This document shows, piece after piece, positions 8,890-18,768 of a stretch of DNA of 64,000 bases. The notes below the pieces were generated by a model. It worked only from the letters and a program-made list of their open reading frames with translations, was not told where the DNA came from and searched no databases. The position numbers were made by a program, and so were the translations under genes. Numbering within the stretch: the stretch's first letter is position 1; each line of letters opens with the position of its first letter. The DNA lies in contig NZ_JANXTI010000022.1 of the NCBI RefSeq assembly GCF_025352425.1, positions 21,959 through 85,958 of the forward strand, written 5' to 3'. This stretch comes from Flavobacterium sp. Lineage in GTDB: Bacteria > Bacteroidota > Bacteroidia > Flavobacteriales > Flavobacteriaceae.

Positions 8890-10372
8890 ACCATCCTTTT
8901 ACCATTTCTTCTTCCTGATGCTTGGCATTTTTATGTGCAAATTCGTTTGTTTTGAAATTGTATTCGTAATCCGCAGCCCATTCCTTATGGTTTTCTGACA
9001 ACGCTTTAATACTTTCACAAACCATTTGAATTTCCTCTGTAGTTGTTGTTGGATGAATAGACATTCGGATCCACCCTGGTTTTTTAATTAGATCTCCGGA
9101 AGCAATTTGGCAAACCAAATCATGCGACGTTTCCTGATCAACATGCAACAAATAATGCCCATAAGTTCCCGCACAACTGCATCCGCCCCGAGTTTGGATT
9201 CCGAATTTATCGTTCAATAATTTAACTCCAAGATTAAAATGCAAGTCATCGATATAGAAAGAAATTACGCCTAACCTTTCCTGATGCTGATTGGCCAAAA
9301 TATGAATATTGTCAATGTTATTCAATTCCGAAAAAACATATCCAACGATTTCATGTTCTCTATCAAGGATATTTTTCACACCCATTTGCTCTTTTAATTG
9401 AATGGCCAAAGCCGTTTTTATTACCTGAAGAAATCCTGGAGTTCCGCCATCTTCCCTATCCTCAATATTGTCAATATATTTGTGATCGCCCCAAGGATTT
9501 GTCCAACTCACAGTGCCGCCACCGGGACAATCGGGTACATTATTATGATATAAATTTTTATTGAAAATCAAAACTCCCGAAGTACCTGGCCCGCCTAGAA
9601 ACTTATGTGGTGAAAAGAAAATAGCATCTAAATAACTTTCGTCATCCGGATGCATATCAATGTCCACATAGGGTCCGGAACAGGCAAAATCTACAAAGCA
9701 AACGCCATTATTTTGATGCATAATTTTGGCTACTTCATGATACGGCGTTCTGATTCCGGTAACATTGGAACAAGAAGTAATTGAGGCAATTTTAAAACTC
9801 CGGTCTTTGTATTTTTGAAGTGATTCCTTAAATTCTTCAAGACAAAATAATCCTTCTTCGTTTGCTGGCAGAATAACTACATCGGCAATTGTTTCTAACC
9901 ACGAAGTTTGATTAGAATGATGCTCCATGTGGGAAATAAACACAACCGGTTTTAATTCGTTTGGAATAGCTATAAATTCTTTAAGATTTTCTGGTATTTT
10001 TAGTCCAAGGATACGTTGAAATTTATTTACAACTCCCGTCATTCCTGTTCCCGTATTAATTAAAACATCATTCTCATTAGCGTTCACATGACGTTTTATG
10101 ATGTGCTTTGCTTGGTGATATGCCAACGTCATGGTTGTTCCGGAAACGGTTGTTTCAGTATGTGTATTGGCCACAAAAGGGCCAAAATCATTCATTAGTT
10201 TTTCCTCAATCGGACGGTATAATCTTCCGCTGGCAGTCCAATCTGTATAAACAATTTTCTTTTTTCCGAAAGGTGTTTCAAACTCCTGATCAATTCCAAT
10301 AATATTCTGGCGAAATTGCTGAAAATAGTGTTCTAATTTTGTGCTGTTTTCCGTGGTAATCATCTCTAACAA
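8879..10372 (-). CDS. Aminotransferase class V-fold PLP enzyme (cysteine desulfurase/selenocysteine lyase-like)
   Basis: SHMEHHSNQTSWLE, FFSPHKFLGGPGTSGVLIF, GIQTRGGCSCAGTYGHYLL. Confidence 0.85.
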   Translation of the reverse strand: MLEMITTENSTKLEHYFQQFRQNIIGIDQEFETPFGKKKIVYTDWTASGRLYRPIEEKLMNDFGPFVANTHTETTVSGTTMTLAYHQAKHIIKRHVNANENDVLINTGTGMTGVVNKFQRILGLKIPENLKEFIAIPNELKPVVFISHMEHHSNQTSWLETIADVVILPANEEGLFCLEEFKESLQKYKDRSFKIASITSCSNVTGIRTPYHEVAKIMHQNNGVCFVDFACSGPYVDIDMHPDDESYLDAIFFSPHKFLGGPGTSGVLIFNKNLYHNNVPDCPGGGTVSWTNPWGDHKYIDNIEDREDGGTPGFLQVIKTALAIQLKEQMGVKNILDREHEIVGYVFSELNNIDNIHILANQHQERLGVISFYIDDLHFNLGVKLLNDKFGIQTRGGCSCAGTYGHYLLHVDQETSHDLVCQIASGDLIKKPGWIRMSIHPTTTTEEIQMVCESIKALSENHKEWAADYEYNFKTNEFAHKNAKHQEEEMVKGWFKF

Positions 10373-10495
10373 TTTGATTTCAAAGATACATTATTTTTAA
10401 TTTGGTGATAGTTATTGATCTTTATTACTAAATTCACAACTGTGTTACATTATTAGAAAATTACATCCAAAATTAAAATTGCATAAAAAATTACG

Positions 10496-10523
10496 AAAAT
10501 CCCCTCTAGTGGGGATTTTTTTT
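10496..10523. terminator. Terminator hairpin, copy 1
   Basis: aaaatcccctctagtggggatttttttt; same hairpin as at 13434-13462. Confidence 0.8.
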
Positions 10524-10571
10524 ATAAATTAAATTCCGAATTTTGATTGAACTAACCTTAAATAAAACATT

Positions 10572-11021
10572 ATGAAAATCTATGATTCATTTGGAACGTT
10601 TGATTCCACAAAACTGGAGTTCGATTTAGCAGTTCAACTCACAAATATCGATACTGATATTTATGAAATAAAAGCATATTATGATATTTGTAATACGAGC
10701 CGTTATGCTCTTCTTGCAATTCTTCAAACAAAAGACGGAAATGATAAGGATTTAAGCAGTTCTCTGGCAAATTGTGCCTGCATGGTAACTGAAATGAAAT
10801 TCTTAGATTTAAACCGAAGCTATGTAAATGAAAATGATAAAGACATTTTTAAAGTGAGCAAAGAGGATGTAATTAATGTTGTTGTCCATCACGGAATTGG
10901 GTTTAACCCTACCACAAATCCTGACGATGATTTGTACATCAAAAACTACAAGGCACAAACATATGTCTATTATCCGGATGGAGCTAAGCCAGGGAGAGGC
11001 GGAAGAGGTATACTAAGATAA
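10572..11021 (+). CDS. Hypothetical protein, first gene of a sensor kinase/regulator cluster
   Basis: 149-aa ORF, 8 nt upstream of the kinase gene; no family recognised. Confidence 0.7.
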   Translation: MKIYDSFGTFDSTKLEFDLAVQLTNIDTDIYEIKAYYDICNTSRYALLAILQTKDGNDKDLSSSLANCACMVTEMKFLDLNRSYVNENDKDIFKVSKEDVINVVVHHGIGFNPTTNPDDDLYIKNYKAQTYVYYPDGAKPGRGGRGILR

Positions 11022-11029
11022 GAAAATCA

Positions 11030-12799
11030 ATGGAGAAATTTTTGAAGTTAAATACCATAATCAAGACAGTGATACTACTTTTTATCACTGTCTTTGCTTT
11101 GGCTCAGGATAAAAATTTAAAAAGCTTTGAAGCTAATTTCGAAAGTTTAGACTTTAAAGAAAGAATAACTCATTTACAAAAAATAAAACACAATCAATTG
11201 TCAAATAATGATAAAGCATTATTCTATTATTTATATGGTCAGACCTATTATGCAAACAGTAATGGCGCTCTAGGATTATCCTATTTTATGAAAGCCAATG
11301 ACATTTATAAAGCGCAAAAAAATTACGACAAAGTCATCGATATAAATCTAATAATAGTCGAAATAAAGAGACTAATCAATTATAAGTATAATGATTATAA
11401 ATATCTGATTGATGAAGCTGTTGACTATGCAATTAAAAGAAATAACATTCCTCTATTGTGTAAAACCTACAAAGAAATTGGTAATAATTTATTTGAATCA
11501 AATCCATCAAAAGCAATAGACTATTATCAAAAAGCAATCCTTGAAAATAAAAAAGTAAAGGATTCCTTCTTTGAGGCTGATGTTAGATCGAACATTGGTT
11601 TAGTATATATCGAAAAATTTCATAATTATAAATTAGCCCGAAAATATAATTCTTTAGCTTTGGATTATTATCAAAAGCATAAATTGAATTTCAGTATTGC
11701 CTGTACTTACGTAAATCAGGCGGATGTATTTTTAAATGAGAAGAAATATGATTCCGCTATGGCCTTGTATCAAAAAGCGGATGCTTTAAATATAAAAGAT
11801 AACAATACGAATACCCGAATCATTTTATATGGTCTTATGGCTGACTTATATAAAGAGATGAAGAATTACAAAAAAGCCTTAGAATATACTGATAAACTAA
11901 AAGTGTATCAGAGCATAGTTGATGAAAATCAACAAGTAAAAGCGATAAGGGATATTGATGCTAAATACCAAAGCAAAGAACACAAAGACGAAATAGCCTG
12001 GCAAAAAAGTCTTATGAAAAAAGGCGGAGCCGTAATTGTTTTTTTGGTAGTACTTATAATTCTAATTTTTTTAGGTTACAAAAACCTCAACAAAAAGAAA
12101 AAAATTGTAGAGCAGGAAAAATTAATCGAAATCCAAAAACTTGAAAATGTTCTTCAGGAACACGAGCTTCACGAAATAGACAAATTACTCGAAGGTCAAG
12201 AAAAAGAGCGAATTAAAATTGCAAACGATTTGCATGATAATCTGGGAAGTATGTTAGCCACGCTCAAATTAAATTTTCAGAACCTGAAAAAACAAGAACT
12301 ATACCTAGATGATCCTGATAATTTATTTAACAAAACAGACGAATTAATTGATGAAGCCTATCAAAAAGTACGCACCATTGCCCATACAAAAAACGCCGGC
12401 GTAATTGCTAATCAAGGGCTGCTGCCAGCCGTTAATAACATTGCGAAAAAAATGAGTATACCGGGGAAACTCATTGTTGATGTTATTCCGTTTGGACTTG
12501 ATGAACGTTTAGAAAATACGCTCGAAGTAACTATTTTCAGAATGATTCAAGAAATACTTACCAATGCTATAAAACACGCAAACGCTACTGAAATTTCCAT
12601 ACATCTTACCCAACATGATGATAGCTTAAACATTATAGTAGAAGACAATGGCACTGGATTTAACCCGAAAAATATCGATAAAAAAGAAGGTATGGGATTA
12701 ACTAATATTGAAAAGAAAACGGAACAAATGGGAGGCATTTTTACTATTGATAGTACTGAAAAAAGAGGCACTTCTATTTTAATTGACATACCCTTATGA
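11030..12799 (+). CDS. TPR-containing NarL-type sensor histidine kinase (HisKA_3/HATPase)
   Basis: TPR helices, one TM, EKERIKIANDLHDNLGSMLATLKL, NAIKHANATEISI, DNGTGF. Confidence 0.92.
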   Translation: MEKFLKLNTIIKTVILLFITVFALAQDKNLKSFEANFESLDFKERITHLQKIKHNQLSNNDKALFYYLYGQTYYANSNGALGLSYFMKANDIYKAQKNYDKVIDINLIIVEIKRLINYKYNDYKYLIDEAVDYAIKRNNIPLLCKTYKEIGNNLFESNPSKAIDYYQKAILENKKVKDSFFEADVRSNIGLVYIEKFHNYKLARKYNSLALDYYQKHKLNFSIACTYVNQADVFLNEKKYDSAMALYQKADALNIKDNNTNTRIILYGLMADLYKEMKNYKKALEYTDKLKVYQSIVDENQQVKAIRDIDAKYQSKEHKDEIAWQKSLMKKGGAVIVFLVVLIILIFLGYKNLNKKKKIVEQEKLIEIQKLENVLQEHELHEIDKLLEGQEKERIKIANDLHDNLGSMLATLKLNFQNLKKQELYLDDPDNLFNKTDELIDEAYQKVRTIAHTKNAGVIANQGLLPAVNNIAKKMSIPGKLIVDVIPFGLDERLENTLEVTIFRMIQEILTNAIKHANATEISIHLTQHDDSLNIIVEDNGTGFNPKNIDKKEGMGLTNIEKKTEQMGGIFTIDSTEKRGTSILIDIPL

Positions 12800-13407
12800 T
12801 AACACTAGCAATTGCCGAAGACCATCAGGCATTGATTGATGGGATGAAGTTATTTTTTAAAAACGAAGCTGACATCATGGTTGTAGGCGAATCCAATGAT
12901 GGTGAAGAGCTGATTGAATTGGTAAAAAATAAAAGACCAAGTGTAGTCATTACTGATATACGGATGCCAAAATGCGACGGTATCATGGCCACCCGAATCA
13001 TCAAAAGTCAATACCCAGAAACAAAAGTTATCGCTTTTAGTATGTTTGACCAAGATGAAGCGATGGAGCAGATGAAAGCGGCAGGAGCATCGGGTTATAT
13101 TATGAAAAATTCCTCATTGCAAACCGTGCTTGAAGCAATTAGAACAGTTGCCCGAAACGAAACCTTTTTTGATGATGCAATTACGGCCAAAGATGGTCAT
13201 ACCAAAAAAACCATTATCTTAAGTTCACGGGAAAAAGAAATTCTCCGATTGGTTGGGGAAGGTAAATCTTCCCAAGATATAGCTGACACATTAAGCATAG
13301 GAAAATCAACTGTTGACACGCATCGTAAAAACATAATAAAGAAGTTTAACATTACAGGGAAAAACGACTTTTTGCGATTTGCCGTAGAAAGAAAATATGA
13401 TTTTTAG
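12796..13407 (+). CDS. NarL/LuxR-family response regulator
   Basis: REC domain (VVITDIRMPKCDG), LuxR HTH (LSSREKEILRLVGEGKSSQDIADTLSIGKSTVDTHRKNI); 4-nt ATGA overlap with the kinase. Confidence 0.94.
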   Translation: MITLAIAEDHQALIDGMKLFFKNEADIMVVGESNDGEELIELVKNKRPSVVITDIRMPKCDGIMATRIIKSQYPETKVIAFSMFDQDEAMEQMKAAGASGYIMKNSSLQTVLEAIRTVARNETFFDDAITAKDGHTKKTIILSSREKEILRLVGEGKSSQDIADTLSIGKSTVDTHRKNIIKKFNITGKNDFLRFAVERKYDF

Positions 13408-13433
13408 TTAGAAAAAACTTACCTAAAATAATG

Positions 13434-13462
13434 AAAAAATCCCCTCTAGTGGGGATTTTTTT
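13434..13462. terminator. Terminator hairpin, copy 2
   Basis: aaaaaatcccctctagtggggattttttt. Confidence 0.8.
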
Positions 13463-13533
13463 GTGCTTTCCATTTACGAACTTTGAACTGTTATTATATC
13501 ATAATTATAATAAAGTGGGTTAAGTTAGAAAAT

Positions 13534-13588
13534 CCTGCCCGAAATAATTTCATAGTGGTATTTGATATTTAAATAGGGCAGGTTTTTT
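13534..13588 (+). terminator. Long-loop inverted repeat followed by T run
   Basis: cctgccc (13534-13540) ... gggcagg (13576-13582) then tttttt. Confidence 0.45.
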
Positions 13589-13845
13589 AAATTATTAAGT
13601 TAAAAGAATGGTAAATTATTAGTATAAAACTTCCAAAAATAAACCTCACCATTGATGAACAAAACGTGATAATCAGATCGCGAAAAACAGCATTAATTAT
13701 TATTAAAGTTCTTTTAGTATGGTGTGTAATTATTATTGGATGGGAACTTTATATACTGATAAAATTATAAAACACAAGACCATTTAAGTAATTACAAGAA
13801 GGCTTGCAGAAAAAACAATAAGCAGACACTAAAACCACAATAATC

Positions 13846-14073
13846 ATGAAATGGAACAAAGTAGAAAACAACTGTAAAGCTTTATATGAATACCAACTCA
13901 TTAATGGAAGCAAACCAACGGAACGAAAAATTCTGATAAAGGTAATAGCCGACGAGTTTCCCGAATTACCACGTATGCGAATAGCATATGCAGTTGACAG
14001 ATGCATCAACTCTGTAGCTGCTCCCATGAGCCCGACTACCTTTTTGACTTTTGTGCAAAGTTATTTGAAATAG
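13846..14073 (+). CDS. Small hypothetical protein
   Basis: 75-aa ORF MKWNKVENNCKALYEYQLINGSKPTERKILIKVIADEF...; plausible composition, no family recognised. Confidence 0.6.
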   Translation: MKWNKVENNCKALYEYQLINGSKPTERKILIKVIADEFPELPRMRIAYAVDRCINSVAAPMSPTTFLTFVQSYLK

Positions 14074-14175
14074 ATTTTTGATATGTTAGCGATTAAACTC
14101 GCGCCTCTATAACTTACAACTATTTGGAACACAAAAACACAATGATCTACTCGCATTTTCTAATTCGTAATTAAT

Positions 14176-14183
14176 TATATTTG
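14176..14183 (+). promoter_or_regulatory. -7 box TATATTTG for pepT
   Basis: TAnnTTTG 17 nt upstream of ATG. Confidence 0.55.
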
Positions 14184-14199
14184 CTAAAAATATAATCAA

Positions 14200-15510
14200 A
14201 TGCAACATATTATCGACCGCTTTGTAAGCTATGTAACTATCGATACCGAATCAGATCCAAATTCTGATACAACACCAAGCACAAAAAAACAATTTGACCT
14301 GGCCAACAAACTGGCAAAAGAATTAAAAACCATTGGTCTGAAAGAAGTTACTATTGACAAACATGGCTATATCATGGCAACCCTGCCTTCAAATGTTGAC
14401 CATGAAGTTCCAACGGTTGGATTCATTTCTCACTTCGATACTTCTCCTGATTTTTCAGGAAAAGATATAAAACCACAGGTTATTCCCAACTATGATGGTG
14501 GAGATATTGTGTTGAATAAAGAGCAAAATATAATTTTGTCTCCTAATTATTTTAAAGATTTAATGCTATACAAAGGACAAACCTTAATCACCACCAACGG
14601 TTTAACGCTTCTTGGTGCCGATGACAAAGCAGGCATCACCGAGATTATAACCGCAATGGAATATTTGGTAAACAATCCACAAATTAAGCACGGGAAAATC
14701 CGCGTGGGTTTCACACCCGATGAAGAAATTGGTCGTGGTGCCGATTTATTTGACGTGAAAAAGTTTGGGGCTGATTGGGCTTACACTATGGATGGCAGCC
14801 AGATTGGCGAATTAGAATATGAAAACTTCAATGCAGCCGGGGTAAAAATTATCTTTAAAGGAAAAAGCGTTCATCCAGGCTATGCCAAAGGAAAAATGAT
14901 TAACTCCATGCTTATTGCCAATGAATTTATTAATGAATTGCCAAAGCATGAAACACCACAGGAAACCAAAGGTTACGAAGGTTTCTTCCACGTAACGCAA
15001 TTATCAGGTAGTATTGAAGAAACCAAACTGGAGCTGATCATTCGGGACCATGACATGAAAAAATTCACAAAACGTAAAGAATTGGTTCATGACATCACTA
15101 AAAAATTCAACAAGAAATTCGCAAAACAATTTGGTGAAGATATTGTAATCACTTCCATCAAAGATCAATATTACAATATGAAGGAAAAAGTTGAACCGGT
15201 AATGTTTATTGTTGATTTAGCAGAAAAAGCCATGAAATCATTAGACATCAAACCGCTAATAAAACCTATTCGTGGCGGAACTGATGGTTGCCGATTGTCT
15301 TATATGGGTTTGCCGTGTCCGAATATCTTTGCGGGTGGACACAACTTCCACGGGAAATATGAATATGTTCCGGTAGAAAGCATGCAGAAAGCGATTGATG
15401 TAATTGTAAAAATAGCCGAGCTTACTGCTACCACTGATTTTTCTAAAAAGACACAAGGCAAAGCTGAACAAAGCGGAGCTAAAGAGAAAAAAGGAAAAAA
15501 GAAGAAATAG
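14200..15510 (+). CDS. pepT: Peptidase T
   Basis: VSYVTIDTESDPNSDTTPST, GADDKAGITEI, TPDEEIGRGA, GGTDGCRLSYMGLPCPNIFAGG. Confidence 0.93.
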   Translation: MQHIIDRFVSYVTIDTESDPNSDTTPSTKKQFDLANKLAKELKTIGLKEVTIDKHGYIMATLPSNVDHEVPTVGFISHFDTSPDFSGKDIKPQVIPNYDGGDIVLNKEQNIILSPNYFKDLMLYKGQTLITTNGLTLLGADDKAGITEIITAMEYLVNNPQIKHGKIRVGFTPDEEIGRGADLFDVKKFGADWAYTMDGSQIGELEYENFNAAGVKIIFKGKSVHPGYAKGKMINSMLIANEFINELPKHETPQETKGYEGFFHVTQLSGSIEETKLELIIRDHDMKKFTKRKELVHDITKKFNKKFAKQFGEDIVITSIKDQYYNMKEKVEPVMFIVDLAEKAMKSLDIKPLIKPIRGGTDGCRLSYMGLPCPNIFAGGHNFHGKYEYVPVESMQKAIDVIVKIAELTATTDFSKKTQGKAEQSGAKEKKGKKKK

Positions 15511-15526
15511 TGATTAGTAATTAGTC

Positions 15527-16105
15527 ATGGAAGAAAAAAAAGCTTGGGATAAAGTCAATCAATGGGGCGAAGAACTTGCCCTCTTGCGAGAAATTATACA
15601 GAAAACCGAGTTGGTCGAAACCAATAAATGGGGAGGAGAAATATATACCATCAATAACAAAAATGTCTTGGGAATTGGTGGTTTTAAAAACTATTTTACC
15701 ATTTGGTTTTGGAACGGCGTTTTTCTGAAAGATGAAGCCAAAGTTCTTGTCAATGCCAATGAAGGTGTGACAAAAGGTTTGCGCCAATGGAGATTTATTT
15801 CTGCGGCTGATGTCAATGAGAAATTGGTTATACATTATATAAACGAAGCAATTACAAACGAAAAAGCAGGCCTTTCGATAAAGCCAGAAAAGAAAGAAGC
15901 AATGCAATGTGATTTCTTTGAAAGCGAGTTGAAAAAAGACAGCAAACTGAATGTTGCATTTGAACAGTTTAGTGCTTATAAGCAAAAGGAATTCTGGGAA
16001 TATATGGCAACAGCCAAACAAGAAAAAACCAAAATCAGCCGATTAGAGAAAATACGTCCAATGATAATCGATGGCATAGGACTAAACGACAAGTATCGAA
16101 AGTAA
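15527..16105 (+). CDS. YdeI/OmpD-associated family (DUF1801-like) protein
   Basis: Typical YdeI/DUF1801 sequence with the C-terminal LEKIRPMIIDGIGLNDKYRK. Confidence 0.8.
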   Translation: MEEKKAWDKVNQWGEELALLREIIQKTELVETNKWGGEIYTINNKNVLGIGGFKNYFTIWFWNGVFLKDEAKVLVNANEGVTKGLRQWRFISAADVNEKLVIHYINEAITNEKAGLSIKPEKKEAMQCDFFESELKKDSKLNVAFEQFSAYKQKEFWEYMATAKQEKTKISRLEKIRPMIIDGIGLNDKYRK

Positions 16106-16126
16106 TTCGTAATTCGTAATTCTAAT

Positions 16127-16159
16127 AAAAAAATCCTCTCGTTTGAGAGGATTTTTTTT
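16127..16159. terminator. Bidirectional terminator
   Basis: aaaaaaatcctctc-gttt-gagaggatttttttt. Confidence 0.85.
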
Positions 16160-16161
16160 GT

Positions 16162-16437
16162 TTAAGCTTTCTTATTCAACGCTGCTGTCAATTCTAACGA
16201 AATAGCAGAACGCTCAATTTTAAGTTTTCCCGACATGGTTTCAATTACTGCTGAAGCATCTGTGAGCTCGGCAATTTTTCCGTGGAAACCACTTTTGGTA
16301 ATAATTTTATCGCCCACTTTTAAAGCTGACTCGAATTCTTTTTCCTGCTTTATTTTCTTTTGTTGTGGTCTGATCATAAAGAAATAGATAACCACAAACA
16401 TTAGTAAAAACGGCAAAAACTGACTTATTTGTCCCAT
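16162..16437 (-). CDS. yajC: Preprotein translocase subunit YajC
   Basis: PFLLMFVVIYFFMIRPQQKKIKQEKEF...VGDKIITKSGFHGKI. Confidence 0.93.
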   Translation of the reverse strand: MGQISQFLPFLLMFVVIYFFMIRPQQKKIKQEKEFESALKVGDKIITKSGFHGKIAELTDASAVIETMSGKLKIERSAISLELTAALNKKA

Positions 16438-16447
16438 AATAATAAAT

Positions 16448-17392
16448 TTAATTTTGAATTAATCCTCTTCCTGTTTTTTGAATTTTATTTTCGTTTTGAA
16501 ATTCTTTGACCAAATTGTCTAAAATTCCATTGATAAAAATACTGCTTTTTGGTGTTGAGTATTCTTTGGCAATTTCCAAATATTCGTTAATAGTAACCTT
16601 TACAGGAATTGAAGGGAATTTCAAAAATTCACAGATAGCCATTTTTAAAATGATGGTATCAATTTCTGCAATTCTATCTGCATCCCAATTTGGCGTTTTG
16701 TCGATGTATTCTTTGGCCAGTTCGATTTCATTAAGCACCGTTTTTCTGAACAACGAGCTCACAAATTCTTGGTCTTCCTGGTCTTTATACAATTTTGGAA
16801 CTCTAAAATCGTCTGCCTCTGAAATTTGCTTTAATTGCTTTAGAATTTGAGTATTCACAAGCGGAATATCATCAACCCAAGTTAGCTTATTATCTTCGAG
16901 ATATTCGTATAACTTTTCATTTGGAGCAATCAATTCTGTAAACATATCAACCACAAACTCTTTATCTTCTTCGAAAGAACTTTTTTTCGTGCTCATGTAA
17001 TTCTGATACAACGAACTTTGTTTGATTTCGTTAAGTAAAATCAAAATATAATCGTCGTTCATCGACCAATTGGTAATTTTTCTTTTTTCTAAAGCAATGC
17101 TCAACGAGTTGTTTTCTTCCAATAGTAGAAGAATCGCATTATTGACAAATTTTTTGTTGGGATTTTTTTCTTCTGGTGTAACTAAATGTTTTTTGCTTGA
17201 AGCGTCTAAAAAAACAACTTCCTTTTTTCTGATTTCAATAAGTGAAGACATCATAATTAGATACAAATCCTGAATACTATCAATACTGTGAAGCAAAAAC
17301 TTCTCTTCCTTTTCAATATCATCAGAACTTTTTTGATGCAATGCATAAATGGATTGCATTACTTTTACACGGATATGTCTTCTGTTTAACAC
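16448..17392 (-). CDS. nusB: Transcription antitermination factor NusB
   Basis: MLNRRHIRVKVMQSIYALHQ...; C-terminal NusB motif VKVTINEYLEIAKEYSTPKSSIFINGILD. Confidence 0.92.
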   Translation of the reverse strand: MLNRRHIRVKVMQSIYALHQKSSDDIEKEEKFLLHSIDSIQDLYLIMMSSLIEIRKKEVVFLDASSKKHLVTPEEKNPNKKFVNNAILLLLEENNSLSIALEKRKITNWSMNDDYILILLNEIKQSSLYQNYMSTKKSSFEEDKEFVVDMFTELIAPNEKLYEYLEDNKLTWVDDIPLVNTQILKQLKQISEADDFRVPKLYKDQEDQEFVSSLFRKTVLNEIELAKEYIDKTPNWDADRIAEIDTIILKMAICEFLKFPSIPVKVTINEYLEIAKEYSTPKSSIFINGILDNLVKEFQNENKIQKTGRGLIQN

Positions 17393-17415
17393 CTGATAAG
17401 AACTTTAAAAATTAA

Positions 17416-17442
17416 CAAAGCGAAAGAAAATCTTTCGCTTTG
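17416..17442 (-). terminator. Terminator-like hairpin
   Basis: caaagcgaaaga-aaa-tctttcgctttg, 12-bp perfect stem. Confidence 0.65.
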
Positions 17443-17474
17443 CAAAAATAGTAATATTTTATTCTGAAACGGCT

Positions 17475-18581
17475 TTATTTAGTAGCGTTTTCTTTTTTTC
17501 TTTGGTCAATTCGATTTTCAGCAATTTGCATCGCAGCTTGTTGTGTTGTTAAATTATTTTTATCGGCAAAACTGAAGATTTCAAGCGTAGTATTATAAAT
17601 ATTTTCCGTTTTTCTGATTGCTTCACCATCTGTATACTTATACAATTCACCGTAAACATTTATTATTCCACCAGCATTTATCAAGAAATCCGGCGCATAA
17701 GTAATACCTCTTTCTCTTAAAATGGGTCCGTGAATTGCTTCCACCGCTAATTGGTTGTTGGCCGCACCGGCAATTACTTTAGCTTTAATTTTATAAACTG
17801 TATCATCATTGATTGTTGCACCTAAAGCACAAGGGGAATAAATATCAACATCCGCGCTGTACACATCGGCTCCCGTGAAAATTTTGGCTCCATATTTTGC
17901 TGCCATATTTTCCATTTTGTCCTGATGAATATCCGATACATAAACGATAGCTCCTTCATTTGTCAAATGGCTGATTAATGTTTCCCCAACATGACCATTT
18001 CCTTGTACTAAAACTTTTTTTCCGGCTAAACTATCTGAACCATACTGATGCTTGGCTGCCGCTTTCATTCCCATATAAACGCCATAAGCTGTTACTGGAG
18101 AAGGGTTACCTGAACCTCCTTTTTCTATAGAAATTCCGGTAACAAACTTAGTTACATCATGAATTCTATCCATATCTTCGGTGGTAGTTCCAACATCTTC
18201 AGCCGTGATGTATTTTCCGCTGAGCGAATTTACAAACTGACCAAAACGAGTGATTAATTCCGGAGTTTTATCTGTTTTTGAATCGCCAATAATTACGGCT
18301 TTTCCACCACCCAGATTCAAACCTGTTATTGCAGATTTATAAGTCATTCCACGTGAAAGACGTAAAACATCATTCAAAGCTTCCCATTCGTTCGCGTATT
18401 TCCACATTCTGGTACCGCCAAGTGCCGGTCCCATTACAGTATTGTGTATTCCAATAATTGCTTTTAATCCTGTATCTTTGTCATTACAAAAAACAATTTG
18501 TTCATGATTATCAAAGGATAACTGACCAAAAACTGGATCCGTTTTTTTGAGTTCTGCCGGTGTAGTAGTTTCTGATGTCAT
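17475..18581 (-). CDS. Glu/Leu/Phe/Val dehydrogenase (leucine dehydrogenase-like)
   Basis: LGGTRMWKY...SRGMTYKSAITGLNLGGGKAVI..., VQGNGHVGETL. Confidence 0.9.
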   Translation of the reverse strand: MTSETTTPAELKKTDPVFGQLSFDNHEQIVFCNDKDTGLKAIIGIHNTVMGPALGGTRMWKYANEWEALNDVLRLSRGMTYKSAITGLNLGGGKAVIIGDSKTDKTPELITRFGQFVNSLSGKYITAEDVGTTTEDMDRIHDVTKFVTGISIEKGGSGNPSPVTAYGVYMGMKAAAKHQYGSDSLAGKKVLVQGNGHVGETLISHLTNEGAIVYVSDIHQDKMENMAAKYGAKIFTGADVYSADVDIYSPCALGATINDDTVYKIKAKVIAGAANNQLAVEAIHGPILRERGITYAPDFLINAGGIINVYGELYKYTDGEAIRKTENIYNTTLEIFSFADKNNLTTQQAAMQIAENRIDQRKKENATK

Positions 18582-18768
18582 TTGTGAATTTATTAGGCTT
18601 TTTTAAAAAGTCAGTACAAAATTAAAATTTTATTCAATTAATTTCACTTCAATTAAATATAATTGTTGATTTATTAATAAAATCCCTTAAAATCAAGAAT
18701 ATAATAATTGAATTATCGTTTACAATTTAACAATAAACGCCTAATTAATCCATTTCCATTAATTTTAA

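Noticed and set aside
15521-16021. Minus-strand 166-aa ORF
   Set aside because: Fully antisense to the well-supported YdeI/DUF1801 gene; Phe-rich composition typical of antisense translation.
16103-16122. taattcgtaattcgtaattc triplication as a functional repeat
   Set aside because: Short simple repeat, likely slippage; similar strings occur in other intergenic gaps here.
16506-16850. Plus-strand ORF inside nusB
   Set aside because: Antisense shadow of a conserved gene.
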